Shown here: piece by piece, positions 48,060-58,990 of the stretch | Layout: every line of letters starts with the position of its first letter | Numbering within the stretch: position 1 is the first letter of the stretch | From: Eriocheir sinensis | Lineage: Eukaryota > Arthropoda > Malacostraca > Decapoda > Varunidae | Assembly: GCF_024679095.1 (NCBI RefSeq) | Contig: NC_066549.1 | Span: 12,413,977 to 12,477,976, forward strand | Direction of reading: 5' to 3' | Length of the DNA stretch: 64,000 nt | Notes under the pieces: generated by a model | Told to the model about the DNA's origin: nothing | Seen by the model: the letters and a program-made list of their open reading frames with translations, nothing else | Databases searched by the model: none | Position numbers and translations under genes: made by a program

Positions 48060-49450
48060 GTAAGAGCAAGGAATGAATGGAAGCGCAAAAAAAATATATA
48101 TCGGAAGAAAACGGGAAGGATGAGATATGAAGGAGAGCGAGTAATAAAGGGGAAGAGAACGAAAGAAAAAAATGCATTGGCAGATGACACGAACTGATGT
48201 ATTGGAAGCTTAAAGGAGAGAATGGGGGAGAGGAAAATGGACAAAAATGTGAAGAAATAAAAGGAATGGAAGGAATGAAAGGGTAAGCTAATGAAAACTG
48301 ATGGAAGGAAAGATCATTAGGTGAAGGAAGAGATGAGGAGAAAGGAGGAAGAGAGGACAGGAGAAAGGGATCTGAAACGGACCAAATAAAGAGAAATGAA
48401 ACTGAAACACGGGCAGGATAAGTAAGGCCGAGGAGGAAAAGCAGAAAAAAAGAGAATGAAACAGTAAGAGATAAATGAAGCAGATAATAATGACCGATGA
48501 AACTGAGAGTACGAGAGTATTGAAACTGAAACTAGGATAGGCAAAGTAAGGCAAGGGACGGGCTAGAGGATTAAGGAATGGGGAGGAGGAGGAGGAGGAG
48601 GAAGGTGAAAATAGAACAGAGGGTGAATGAACGAACAGGAAGTAAAGAAATAGAAGCGATAGGAAAAGCAGAGGAAGGAAGAAGTAAAAATTAATAAAGG
48701 AGGAAATAAAAGTTGGCAGAAGAGAAGAAAAGAAAGGGGTACAGATAAATGGAACCGAGGAAAATAGAAATAAAATAGTAGGAAGTAAAAAAAGAAGAAG
48801 TGACAAACATCAAACTGAGAAAGGTGGAGAACGTTGGGAAAGGTCAATGATGATGATGATGATGATGGTAGTGGAGATGAAGAGACGGAAAACTGGATAT
48901 AAAGGAATTGTGAAAAAGGGAAGAGAAAAAAATGGAAGGGAACGCGAGAAATGAAACTAGAAATTGGAACAGGGGAATAGGATAAAAATAAATAAAAGGA
49001 AGAGATGAAGGGAAGGAAGGGAAGAAGGGAATAAAGAGATGGTGGAAGAGGAAATATAAAGGATAGGAAGAGAAGAAAGGGAAGGAAAATGGAGCAATTA
49101 ATAGTGGAACTGTAAAATATATAAAAAAGCAAGATGAAGTGAAAAAAAAAGAGACGATGAAGGGAAGTAAAAAGGAAAAGAAGATATAAAGTTTAGGGAG
49201 AGAAGAAAGTGGAGCAAATATTGAGAATCGAAACTGGAAAATATAAAAGAAACAAACGAAGAAGAAGCGACAGAAGAGTGGACAAAGGGAAAGGAGGAAG
49301 GAAGGACACAGAGACGGTAGATGGTTAGGGAGGTTAGGGAGAAGAGAAAGGGAAGGAAAGTGGATCAGTGAACTCGGAAAATACAAAAAGAAGCAAAAGC
49401 AAATGAAGGGAAAGAAGAAGAGGAGGAGATGAAGGGAGAGGAAGGGATGC
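48060..49450. repeat. Polypurine minisatellite, units of about 125-145 bp, diverged
   Basis: gaaactgaaacacgggcagg (48395) and gaaactgaaactaggatagg (48521) are 126 bp apart. A related unit with aactgtaaaatat, aactggaaaatat and aactcggaaaatac starts near 49107, 49234 and 49372. GAT run at 48846-48867. Minus frames are long Phe/Ser/Leu/Pro readings, not genes. Confidence 0.65.
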
Positions 49451-49587
49451 TGCATTTCCGTGGGGTCAACTGAACACCCAAGAGGACCCGTGATTAGTTA
49501 TTATATCTAGGAGGGTCAAGAGGAGGAGGAGGAGGAGGAGGAAACCAGGTCACCCAGTAGCCCAGAACACTTTATTTAGGACGTTTG

Positions 49588-49591
<4 letters not shown>

Positions 49592-49678
<87 letters not shown>
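49592..49678. repeat. (GA)n microsatellite abutting a LINE 3' end
   Basis: Pure GA that stops within a few bases of the LINE terminus at 49683. Confidence 0.96.
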
Positions 49679-49682
<4 letters not shown>

Positions 49683-50270
49683 TAACATAAGAACGTAAGG
49701 AGTCTGCAAGAGGCCGGTTGGCCTATACAAGGCAGTTCCTGTACACTCAACCCCACCTTACCTCACTATCCATGGCTTTATCTAACCTCTTCTTGAATGT
49801 ATCTACGGTATTGGCACCCACAACACGGCTTCTAAGCCTGTTCCATTCGTCCACCACTCTATTGGTGAACCAATTCTTGCCTGTGTCTAACTTAAAACCA
49901 TTGCTACGCGTCCTACCTGGCTCTTTTACTATCAAAATCTTATTGATATCCCCTTTATTAAAGCCCTTCATCCATTTATAGACTTCGAACAAGTCTCCTC
50001 GCAACCTTCGCCTTGCTAGAGAGTGTAGATTTAACTGCTTCAGCCTGTCTTCATAAGGCAAGTTTCTCACCCCCTGAATCATCTTTGTCAACCTCTTCTG
50101 TACAGATTCTAACATCTTGATATCCATTCTAAAGTAGGGGACCAGAACTGAACTGTATAATCGAGATAAGCTCTAACTAGTGCTAAGTAAAGTTAGAGGA
50201 TGACTTCAGCGCTCCTATTGCTTACGCTCCTTGAGATGAAACCAAATACTCTGTTTGCCCGATTTTTAGC
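49683..50270 (-). pseudogene. CR1-like LINE (family C2), C-terminal part and 3' end
   Basis: The minus strand reads MDIKMLESVQKRLTKMIQGV, then NLPYEDRLKQLNLHSLARRR, WMKGFNKGDINKILIVKE and TVDTFKKRLDKAMDS. Upstream pieces (to ~50270) match the CR1 segment before it in broken frames. The end carries aggccaaccggcctcttgc and cttatgttatgttt, an 8-bp-type repeat terminus as in CR1. The 5' side stops at a (TA)n tract. It differs from family C1 enough to be separate. Confidence 0.82.
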
Positions 50271-50273
50271 CTA

Positions 50274-50280
50274 TATATAT

Positions 50281-50360
<80 letters not shown>
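50274..50360. repeat. (TA)n microsatellite at a LINE breakpoint
   Basis: CA/TA then pure TA, beginning where the LINE at 49683-50270 stops. Confidence 0.96.
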
Positions 50361-50362
<2 letters not shown>

Positions 50363-50710
50363 GGTGGGAGGGGTGGACAATGATCAGTCAGGTGCGAGTC
50401 GAATTAATTTCACTTCAAACACCTTTCAGTAATATATTTTTTTTGCTAGGTTTATATTGCTAACGATCGACTAAAGCGCTGAACCACATAAGTTCTGAAC
50501 CAACTAGGCCATAAATATCTGCTGCATTTCTTTCCTTAACTATCAGACTCTATTTTTTGGTCTAATTTTACGTCTGTGTTCTTTATCAACAATCTTTTGT
50601 TTTTAATCATATTAACGAAGTGCTCTGAATTCTCGCGTTCGTTTCCACGTCTTTTGTTTCCGCCCTCTTCTCCGTTCCCAGGTTTGTTTTGTATCTTGAA
50701 GTTATTTGTC

Positions 50711-50747
<37 letters not shown>

Positions 50748-51361
50748 AACGCCTTACGGAGTCTGCTAACAAGTTCCACACTCAAGAACATCCTCCTCAG
50801 CATCTCGTCGCCTCAGCCACACACACATCCTCGCCCTCAACACGTCAACAATGCACAGATAACCTCCAGCAAGGGGTCAACACTTATAAATGGAGGTGTA
50901 GATCCAGAGCTTCAGCCTTTACAACGGGAATTCCTTGAGTAGATTATTTCCCCGCTCCCTTGATTACTGTCGCTGTTGCAAGTGTTGTTTCCTTCGCCTA
51001 TGTTCCATATAGAAGCTTTATCTTGAGATTTATTCCATCTTTACCACTCTGCCAGACTCCGTTCCGTACAACTTTTCTATGGACCACTTCTTCGACTTAA
51101 TGGCTTCTCCCAAGATTTAATGTATTTTCCCTGTTAGGAATAGGAGAACGGAAGTATGCCAAGAAAGATAAGTAATTGGAAGTGACGTTCGTGGAATTCA
51201 TGGAAGGCGAAAGACATTTATTTCCTCCGTTTTCTTTTCTTTTTGAGTTGGTAATAACTGAAATGTCTGAGGAGAAGAAAGGTTAGAACGATCCCTTTAT
51301 GTTCTTGTACTTTTCTTGGTTTAGGGTATATCTATAGTATTTACACATATCATTATCATTA

Positions 51362-51409
<48 letters not shown>

Positions 51410-51420
51410 GGAGAGTCAGG
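50361..51420. other. Unique sequence with short (CT)n and (ATT)n, no gene seen
   Basis: CT at 50716-50744 and pure ATT at 51359-51409. A frame with ordinary composition (50745-50942) lacks recognised domains. Confidence 0.4.
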
Positions 51421-51537
51421 TGGAGAGGGAGGAGTGCAGATACTATAAGCTGCCTGTTTAGCAGTCCCCAAGCACCTGAGACGCGGAGAAACAGGAAATG
51501 AAAGTAAAAAATATGAGGGAAGGGAAAAGAAGACAGA

Positions 51538-51722
51538 CCCGTAAATCATCTTCGTCATCTCCCTCTGTACCGATTTTAAATTTTTATATCCATTCCATAG
51601 TAAGGTGACCAGAACTGGACCTCATCTCGTTAATGCGGGCAAGTTCTGGTCACTTACTGAAGATTGGATATCATAATGTTAGAATCGGTACAAAGGAGGA
51701 TGACAAAGGTGATTTACGGGTT
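51538..51722. pseudogene. Head-to-head CR1-like fragments forming an imperfect palindrome
   Basis: The minus strand of 51538-51622 reads KNLKSVQREMTKMIYG. The plus strand from 51638 reads the same region, and further plus frames to 51870 give RRRVRGDLIEIYKW. The two ~85-bp arms are reverse complements with scattered differences (tgaccagaac and gttctggtca near the centre) and a spacer of about 15 bp. Both resemble LINE family C2. Confidence 0.75.
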
Positions 51723-51889
51723 ACGAAACTTGTCATAAATTTGGAGGAAAGACTAAACCATTAAACGTGCATTCTCTAGAAAGGCGAAGAGTGCGAGGAG
51801 ATTTGATCGAGATTTATAAATGGATAAGGGTCTTAATAAGGGTAATATTTATTAAGTCCTGATAGTAAGAGAGCCGGGTAGTCGTTCTT

Positions 51890-52390
51890 ATTTCTTCTTG
51901 TCTTTTTTCTTTTTCTCTTCCATCTTTGTCCTCCTCTTCATTTCTTTCCGTTCTTGTTGTCGTTGTCGTTTTATATCTTGCCCGCCTTTTGTCTTTTCTC
52001 TCATTTTTCTTTTTCCTCTTCGCCTGTTACTTCTCTTTCTGCCGCTCCTTGGATGTCCTTTTCCTCCTCCTCCTCCTTTTCATCTTCCTTCTCCCCCACC
52101 TCCTCCTCCTCTTTCTCCTATCGCTTGTCCTTGACGGGAACAAACAACCAGGGACGTGAGGGACTTATGATTTCCTTTTTCTTCTTCCTCCTCCTCCTCC
52201 TCCTCCTCTTCCTCCCCTTCTCCGCCTCCGCCTCCTTCTCCTCTTCCCTCCTCTTCCTTTACTTTGTTTTACTCTTTTTTCACGAACTATTATTCTCCTG
52301 TTCTTCTTCCTCCTTCTTCTTCTTCTCCTCCTCCTCCCCCTCTTCCTTCTCCTTCCCCTCCCTCTCCTCTTCTTCCTCCTCTTTGCATGC
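51890..52390. repeat. Pyrimidine-rich tract with (CCT)n blocks
   Basis: TTC/CTC/CCT words. Open frames are low complexity. Confidence 0.8.
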
Positions 52391-52533
52391 AGGAGAAAAC
52401 GAATGTGGAAAAAAAAACCATACAGGAAAATCTCAGAATCTTGAATATTTCTCTTTATTTCAGCGGAAGGTTGGGCGGCACAAAACTCTGCCCTTCCGGT
52501 TTCTAGTTTTCTTTCTTTTTGTGTTCTTGAGCG

Positions 52534-52539
<6 letters not shown>

Positions 52540-52612
<73 letters not shown>
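52540..52612. repeat. (CT)n microsatellite
   Basis: Pure CT. The following 430 bp are unique with no gene. Confidence 0.96.
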
Positions 52613-52614
<2 letters not shown>

Positions 52615-53045
52615 GCCAGTCCTTTTGCTTCCTAGATCTTACGTTTTCATTGTTTTTGCACTTTTTATTTTCTTTTTTTCTTCTCTCTTCATTGTCGTTG
52701 ATATTTTTTTCTCTTAATTTCAGTTCTCGTACTTTTTAAGCCTTCATCAAGCCACCCGCCATATTTCACTTTCATTCAGGATTTCTACTTTTGAGTTTCT
52801 TTCTTTCCCGCTCTTTCTTGATGGTGGCGCTCTCTGCTGTGTAAATTTTTCCTCGTGTCGCGTGCATTTCTGTTTGGTCTTTTATCCGTTTCCCAGCCTT
52901 TCAGTGTGTTTGTCCGACCGAGCATTTCTTTCCAATATCACCTCGTTATTTTGCCCTTCCTCTATCTTTGCTCCCCGCGCATCTATTCTCTCAGCTTCAC
53001 CGTATCTTGCTACCCCTTTCCTACAATCGTACTTCATATCTTTTG

Positions 53046-53048
<3 letters not shown>

Positions 53049-53098
<50 letters not shown>
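53049..53098. repeat. (CT)n microsatellite
   Basis: Pure CT. Confidence 0.95.
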
Positions 53099-53103
<5 letters not shown>

Positions 53104-53945
53104 GGACCGTGCCGTGAGAAGTTGGAAGAACACTGCCAGACATACTCTCTCCCTTGCCACCAGTCCTGAGACATTTTTATGCTCTGAGGACCGTACTGCA
53201 AGGCCCTCTCCAGAGTCTCCCACGGGCCTCAAGCGGTGTCTTTTTTCCTGCTACATAACCTCGTTACCACTGCACTCCTTTTCCACTTCTGGGGAATAAA
53301 GACGAAGGGTTGAAAGAGTAAAGGCTGTGAACGCTTGATATATTCCACCATAAAAGAGAAAAGTACAATTGGAATAAAGACAACTCGGAAAAAAAGCCAA
53401 ATAGGTCGACCATCAAAACTTTTACAATTAGTAGTAACAAAAAAAGGGCAAAGGAAGCAAAATTACGCTATTAAAGAAATTATGCAGATGTGGATGTAAA
53501 AAAAAACAAGAAAAAAAGTAGTCAAGTGAGATCCCAAAGTGGTTTTACATTTCCTTTCCAAGTTTGAAGAAAGACGGAAGAAAGATGGTTTGTGGAAAGA
53601 CGGAAAGGCAGACGGAGAGCACAAACTATATTCCAGGCAGATATTTTCATTAAAGAAGGATGATTGTGATAAGGCTGAGAATGCTTTACGTTGGAAAATG
53701 TGTCTTCTTTTATGAAACACTTACGGCCATGTTATTAAGTCTCCTTCCAAGGCTAGTTTTTGTGATCTCAGTTCGAACAATACAACTGCTTATTCGGGTT
53801 CATGGCTACATCTAACACATTAGTTTTCTCTATCACGGCACAGATATGCCAAAAACAGTAACCGGAAGAGAAGTAAGTGGAATCTGACGAAGACAGCGAA
53901 TAGTTTAGAAACTGCCTCGGGGATGTGAGTTGGAAATAACTGAAA
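53099..53945. other. Unique sequence, no gene I can support
   Basis: A short plus frame (to 53299) ends just after an AATAAA hexamer near 53296, but no domain or splice context supports a gene. Confidence 0.3.
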
Positions 53946-53980
53946 AGAAGGAGGAGGAGGAGGAGGAGGAGGAGGAGGAA
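53946..53980. repeat. (GGA)n microsatellite
   Basis: Pure GGA. Confidence 0.92.
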
Positions 53981-55072
53981 AAGGAAGACAATAATATCAG
54001 AGGAAAAAGGAAAGGAGAGAAATTAAGAAGAGTAGAAAAATATGAGCTGAAAAAAAGAGAAGGGTAGAGGTAAAAAAAGGAGAGAATAGAGCTCATGTGT
54101 AGAAAACTGAAGAATTCATAGACGTTGGACAATTTCTTTTTTTTCATGGCAGGACAATCAACGTTGAAGAGTCCGATACCGAGACCTTCACGGTGAGGCA
54201 ACAAAGTAAGGCCGGGTTCCCACTATTCCGTTTTGACGGTCCCGTCGATGTTAATGACGTCAAAATGACGTCACAAAAATGGTGGGCGCTCGGTACTGAG
54301 GAGATGGGATCCGTCACGCCGATTATTGACAAACAAAGCATGAGCCATATGGACGACAGCTTGATTGCTGCCTTTGTATACTTGCTACTGGGTCAGCAGG
54401 CAGGCCAGCTAGGAGGAGGCGAAGGTTCTGGCCACGCCAGCAATTATTTCAAGCCTTAAAATTATTATTATACAGATCTTTACATGTGGAATGGCAGGAC
54501 AACCACACTCGCAGACAACTCAACATACACTCTACAGAGGAGCTGTGGTAAAACCCAGTCCAAGGCAGGCTCTGAGGTCTGCTCTGCCGATGAACAACTA
54601 AAAAAAAATAAAAATAAAAACTGATTGAATTTTCAACCATCTGCCTGCCTATTGAAGTCGCTCCCTGCTCACAATATAATTTTGGTATGGGAGGGACTGA
54701 AATAGTTCGCAAATGACCCCCGGGTGTTCTCAGCAACAGAAGAATACATGCCACCAATCTGCCCGCCACACCCGTGGGTTTGTTTACACCTGGTTGGTGC
54801 GCCGGTGTGCGTTGTTGCCACAGTTCCAGTTTTCAACAAAAGATATTTATTGCCAAACGAAATAGATGTACATAATGCAAATGTAACTATATTATTATTA
54901 TACTGAAATGTATGTATATGTTATATTGTATCTAAGTACTTCCATTACATATTTTCATGAAATGTAGAATATTCAGCATCACTGGACGGGCCACCACCGC
55001 CGCCGACCCGGACCCAAAAGTTAACTCGGATTCATCTCTGGACGGGCCGACGGAGCTTCCGCGGGGCCCGGT

Positions 55073-55623
55073 GTGGTGTCATGAGACATCCGGCTATAAT
55101 AAGACATCCCATCCTGATCTGCGCATGCGCGGAACCCAATGCTTATAAACACAGAATGTTGAAATCGTCGTTTTTCCCAGGCAAGATGGCGGCAAGGCAC
55201 CATGGCAAGTATTGTGGGAAAATGGCCAAATTCAAGGATGACATGGACCCTGTTATTCAGATACTACTAAATGGAGAGTATCCAGGAAACATGACCGTCA
55301 ATGAGAAGAGAAATCTGAGGAGACAGCGGGAGAATATTTACTGAAATACAAGGGTGCGGGTTATCTCATTTATCACATTTACTGACTACAAGGGGTGTAG
55401 GTTACCTCATTTATCATTTACTGACATACAAAGGGTGTAGGTTATCTCATTTATCACTTTCAAAAAGATAAAGAATAACTTAGGTGGGACGTTTCATGAT
55501 AGGCAGGCGACAAAAGACACGGTACCGTGTCAGAGCTCATCCACCCTCTGTTTGTAAACAAAGCCTGCGCATGCGCAGATCAGGATGGGATGTCTTATTA
55601 TAGCGGCTGTCTCATGACACCAC
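55073..55623. mobile_element. Inner inverted-repeat unit with 58-bp arms
   Basis: Arms 55073-55130 and 55566-55623 are reverse complements with only two or three differences. They share gtggtgtcatgagaca at the outer ends and gatctgcgcatgcgc at the inner ends. It lies wholly inside the 1.5-kb element and carries the small frame at 55186-55344. It may be a separate nested insertion or the true inner half of a compound element. Confidence 0.72.
55335..55462 (+). repeat. Three-unit tandem repeat, about 42-57 bp
   Basis: ggttatctcatttatcac and atttactga words recur three times with spacers of unequal length (55355, 55399, 55438), just past the stop of the small frame. Confidence 0.75.
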
Positions 55624-55782
55624 AAATGTTCCCACTGTCGTCGCCGTCGATGACGTCACTGACGGCCGACGGGCGCGTCAAAACGGGCTAGTGGGAACCC
55701 AGCCTATACCGCGGCGGCTTCAGATTAGGGACGAAGAATAATTGCGTAGAACCCATATGAAGGCAGAGAACAATGGACCGTG

Positions 55783-55817
<35 letters not shown>

Positions 55818-55828
55818 GGGGGGGGGGG
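55783..55828. repeat. (GT)n and G-run
   Basis: GT to 55815 then about ten G. Confidence 0.94.
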
Positions 55829-55932
55829 TTCAATGGATAGAGAAGCCAGACGAGCGTTTAATTGAATAAACGGCTGAAGGGTTAACACGTACACCGAAGG
55901 CTTGGTGCCAAGGTCGAAGGATGTAAAAAAAA

Positions 55933-56113
<181 letters not shown>

Positions 56114-56229
56114 AGCACTTTCAATCTACCGAATTGGCAATAAAGAAGAATCGTAGCAATACCCAAACAAGATCAGAAAAGATTGGTATCGAAAAGGACT
56201 CAGTGCATCTCATGCTGGACAGATCATCT

Positions 56230-56595
56230 TCAAATTCCGCATTCTCTGCTCTCTCTGTCTTCATTCTATCTTCTATTCTGGATGCTGCTCTTCAACTCTG
56301 AACTTGCATGCCTCCTCCCCCCCCTCCCCCCCCCACGCACTTGACTTTCTACTCATGCTCATCCCATGCTCACGCTAGTAAACTCTGGATCAATCTTTTT
56401 CTTCCTTTCTTCCTCTGCTACGACTTGAACTCTTCAAGAGAGGAGGTATCAGGACACCTCTCCTCTCCTGACTGACTTCTTTTCGGCCACCTTTTGATTT
56501 TTTTTAGGATGAGCGAGTTTTTTTTTTTTTTTTTTTTTTCATTTTTTGGGCCTTGAGCTGTCTCCTTTGCTGTAAAAAAAAAAAAAAAAAAAAAT
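56230..56595 (+). mobile_element. Jockey-like LINE (family J) 3' end, copy
   Basis: It contains cttgacttt-like and ctcatcccatgctcacgct, caagagaggaggtatcagga, then ccttgagctgtctcctttgc and an A-run of about 20. 5'-truncated and non-coding. Tail order agrees with 33150-33466 and 42230-43195. Confidence 0.75.
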
Positions 56596-56619
56596 ACCCA
56601 AGAATTGACTGACAAAAGG

Positions 56620-56668
56620 AGGAGGAGGAGGAGGAGGAGGAGGACGAGGAGGAGGAGGAGGAGGAGAG
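56620..56668. repeat. (GGA)n microsatellite
   Basis: Pure GGA with one GAC, downstream of the LINE A-tail. Confidence 0.93.
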
Positions 56669-56989
56669 GTAGGGAAAAAGATAAATAAAGAAAATATATA
56701 GGAAAAAAACATGCATAAGAAAGGACTTAATGAGAGGGAACTGAGTAAGGTGTGGAGGAAAACATAAAGGAGTAAAAAAAAGATGAGTAGAAGGAGGAAG
56801 GGGAGAAGGAGGAGAAAAAAAAAGATACGTCTGAAATTAGGAAGAGTTGGATCAGGTGGGCTGGAGTAGAGAGGAGAGGAATAGAGATAAAGAGAGAAAC
56901 AGAGATAAAGTTAAGCGATGATAGAAAGGGAGGAGGAGGAGGGTAATGTTGAAGGGTTATTATAAACTCCGAGGCTGGGGGGGTAGGAA

Positions 56990-58285
56990 AGAAGGGAAAG
57001 GAAGGGAAGGGAAAGGAAGGGAAAGGAAAGGAAAGTAGGGAAAGGAAGGGAAGGAAAAGAAGGAAGGAAAGGAAGGAAGGAAGGTAGGGAGGGAAAGGAA
57101 GGTAAAGGAAGGGATGGGAATGGAAGGGAAAGGAAAGGAAAGTAGGGAAAGGAAGGGAAGGGAAAGGAAGGGAAGGGAAAGGTAGGGAGGGGAAAGGAAG
57201 GGAAGGGAAAGGAAGGGAAGGGAAAGGAAGGGAAAGGAAAGGAAAGTAGGGAAAGGAAGGAAAGGAAAGGAAAGTAGGGAAAGGAAGGAAGGAAAAGAAG
57301 GAAGGGAAAGGTAGGAGGGAAAGGAAGGAAGGAAAGGAAGGAAGGAAAGGAAGGGAAAGGAAAGTAGGGAAAGGAAGGGAAGGGAAGGGAAAGGAAGGGA
57401 AGGGAAAGGTAGGGAACTGAAAGGAACGTAAAGGAAAGGAAAGTAGGGAAAGAAAGGGAAGGGAAAGGAAGGGAAGGGAAACGACGGGAAAGGAAGGGAA
57501 GGGAAGGGAAAAGAAGGGAAGGGAAGGGAAAGGAAGGGAAGGGAAGGGAAAGGGAAGGGAAAGGAAGGGAGGAAAGGAAAAGGAAGAAAAGAAGGAAAGG
57601 AAGGAAGGAAACGACAGGAAAGGAAGGAAGGAAGGAAAAGAAGGAAGGAAGGAAAGGAAGGGAAAGGAAGGAAGGAAGGAAGGAAGGGAAAGGAAGGAAG
57701 GAAAGGAAGGAAAGAAGGAAAGGAAGGGAAGGGAAAGGAAGGGAAGGGAAGGGAAAGGAAGGGAAGGGAAAGGAAGGGAAGGGAAAGGAAGGTAAAGGAA
57801 AGGAAAGTAGGGAAAGGAAGGGAAGGGAAAGAAGGGAAAGGAAGGGAAGGGAAAGGAAGGGAAGGGAAGGGTAGGAAAGGGAAAGGAAGGGAAGGGAAAG
57901 GAAAGGAAGGGAAGGGAAAGGAAGGAAAGGAAGGAAGGAAGGAAGGAAGGAAAGGAAGGAAAAGGAAAGGAAAGGGGAAAGGAAGGGAAGGGAAAGGAAG
58001 GGAAAGGACGGAAAGGAAGGGAAAGGAAGGGAAAGAAGGGAAAGGAAGGGAAAGGAAGGGAAGGAAAGGAAGGAAAGGGAAGGGAAGGGAAAGGAAGGGA
58101 AGGGAAGGGAAAGGAAGGGAAGGGAAGGGAAGAGAAAGGAAGGGAAGGGAAGGGAAGGGAAGGGAAAGGAAGGGAAGGGAAAGGAAGGGAAGGGAAGGGA
58201 AAGGAAGGGAAAAGAAGGGAAGGGAAAGGAAAGGAAGGGAAGGGAAAGGAAGGGAAGGGAAGGGAAAGGAAGGGAAGGAAAGTGA
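56990..58285. repeat. 1.3-kb GGAAA/GGGAA polypurine tract
   Basis: Almost no pyrimidines on the plus strand (rare T at about 30 sites). Words GGAAAGGAAGGGAAG recur with irregular order. The 479-residue minus frame of Ser/Phe/Leu/Pro is a reading of the tract. Confidence 0.96.
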
Positions 58286-58365
58286 ATCGATGGGAAGGTG
58301 ATGGATTGATGAGGGTTAACTGTCTCGTCTATTATAATGTGCCGTGCCATAATGAATAATCACCC

Positions 58366-58372
<7 letters not shown>

Positions 58373-58420
<48 letters not shown>

Positions 58421-58443
58421 ACCATGCCGATCGACCGACTACT

Positions 58444-58493
<50 letters not shown>
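58373..58493. repeat. (CT)n and (GT)n microsatellites
   Basis: CT at 58373-58416 and GT at 58446-58493. Confidence 0.95.
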
Positions 58494-58499
<6 letters not shown>

Positions 58500-58524
58500 A
58501 TGTTGATGATGATACTGATGCAAA

Positions 58525-58720
58525 GGAGGGGGAGGAGGAGGAGGAGAAAGAGGAGGAGGAGGAGGAGGAGGAGAAGGTGGGCGAGGAAGTTGGGAAAGAA
58601 GATACGATAAAGAGAATGTAAAGCAGAAGACGATCAAGAATTATGTAACTTTATGACGATGAGGAGGAGGAAAAGGAGGAGGAAGAGGAGGAGGAAGAGG
58701 AGGAGGAAGAGGAGGAGCAG
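58525..58720. repeat. (GGA)n blocks
   Basis: Two GGA-rich patches separated by unique sequence. Confidence 0.85.
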
Positions 58721-58849
58721 GAGCTAGTAAGAGGGACAGGAAGAGGATGATGAGGAATTAGATGCCTTGACACAGTTCCCGTCTGCGAGCGAGTCAACAA
58801 GTCCCTCCAGCAGGCCAAGAGGACATCCCTGACACACAGTAATGAGCAG

Positions 58850-58990
58850 GAGACTAACAGACCGCAGGGTAATCGTTCCTTCGTCCATCCCGATCTTCTC
58901 TCTTTCCCCCATAATGATGAAGAATTAGGATGGACATACGGAGGAGAAGACAAGATCATTGGGTTGTAGTTCCATATTCCCTCGCCTTCC
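58850..58990. repeat. Minisatellite (~138 bp), left of the LINE
   Basis: gatgaagaattaggatg (58916), aagatcattgggttgtagtt and cctcgccttccttctgctct match units at 60840-61000 on the other side of the LINE. Confidence 0.8.

Larger units (their letters stand above)
54210..55704. mobile_element. 1.5-kb TIR element of unresolved class
   Basis: The left end ggccgggttcccactattcc and right end gctagtgggaacccagcc are inverted repeats. Both continue with cgttttgacg/cgtcaaaac and then tgacgtca-rich sequence. Inside are short frames only: 54193-54459, and 55186-55344, whose C-terminus reads NEKRNLRRQREN. No complete transposase is visible. A second inverted repeat and a three-unit tandem repeat lie inside. 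Target duplication is not clear. A PIF/Harbinger or other cut-and-paste family is possible, but I cannot choose. Confidence 0.7.

Noticed and set aside
50716..50942. Possible exon after a (CT)n pyrimidine tract
   Set aside because: The tract resembles a splice acceptor only because (CT)n is everywhere here; no domain or partner exon found.
56911..58350. 479-residue minus-strand frame
   Set aside because: Low-complexity Ser/Phe/Leu/Pro reading of the polypurine tract.
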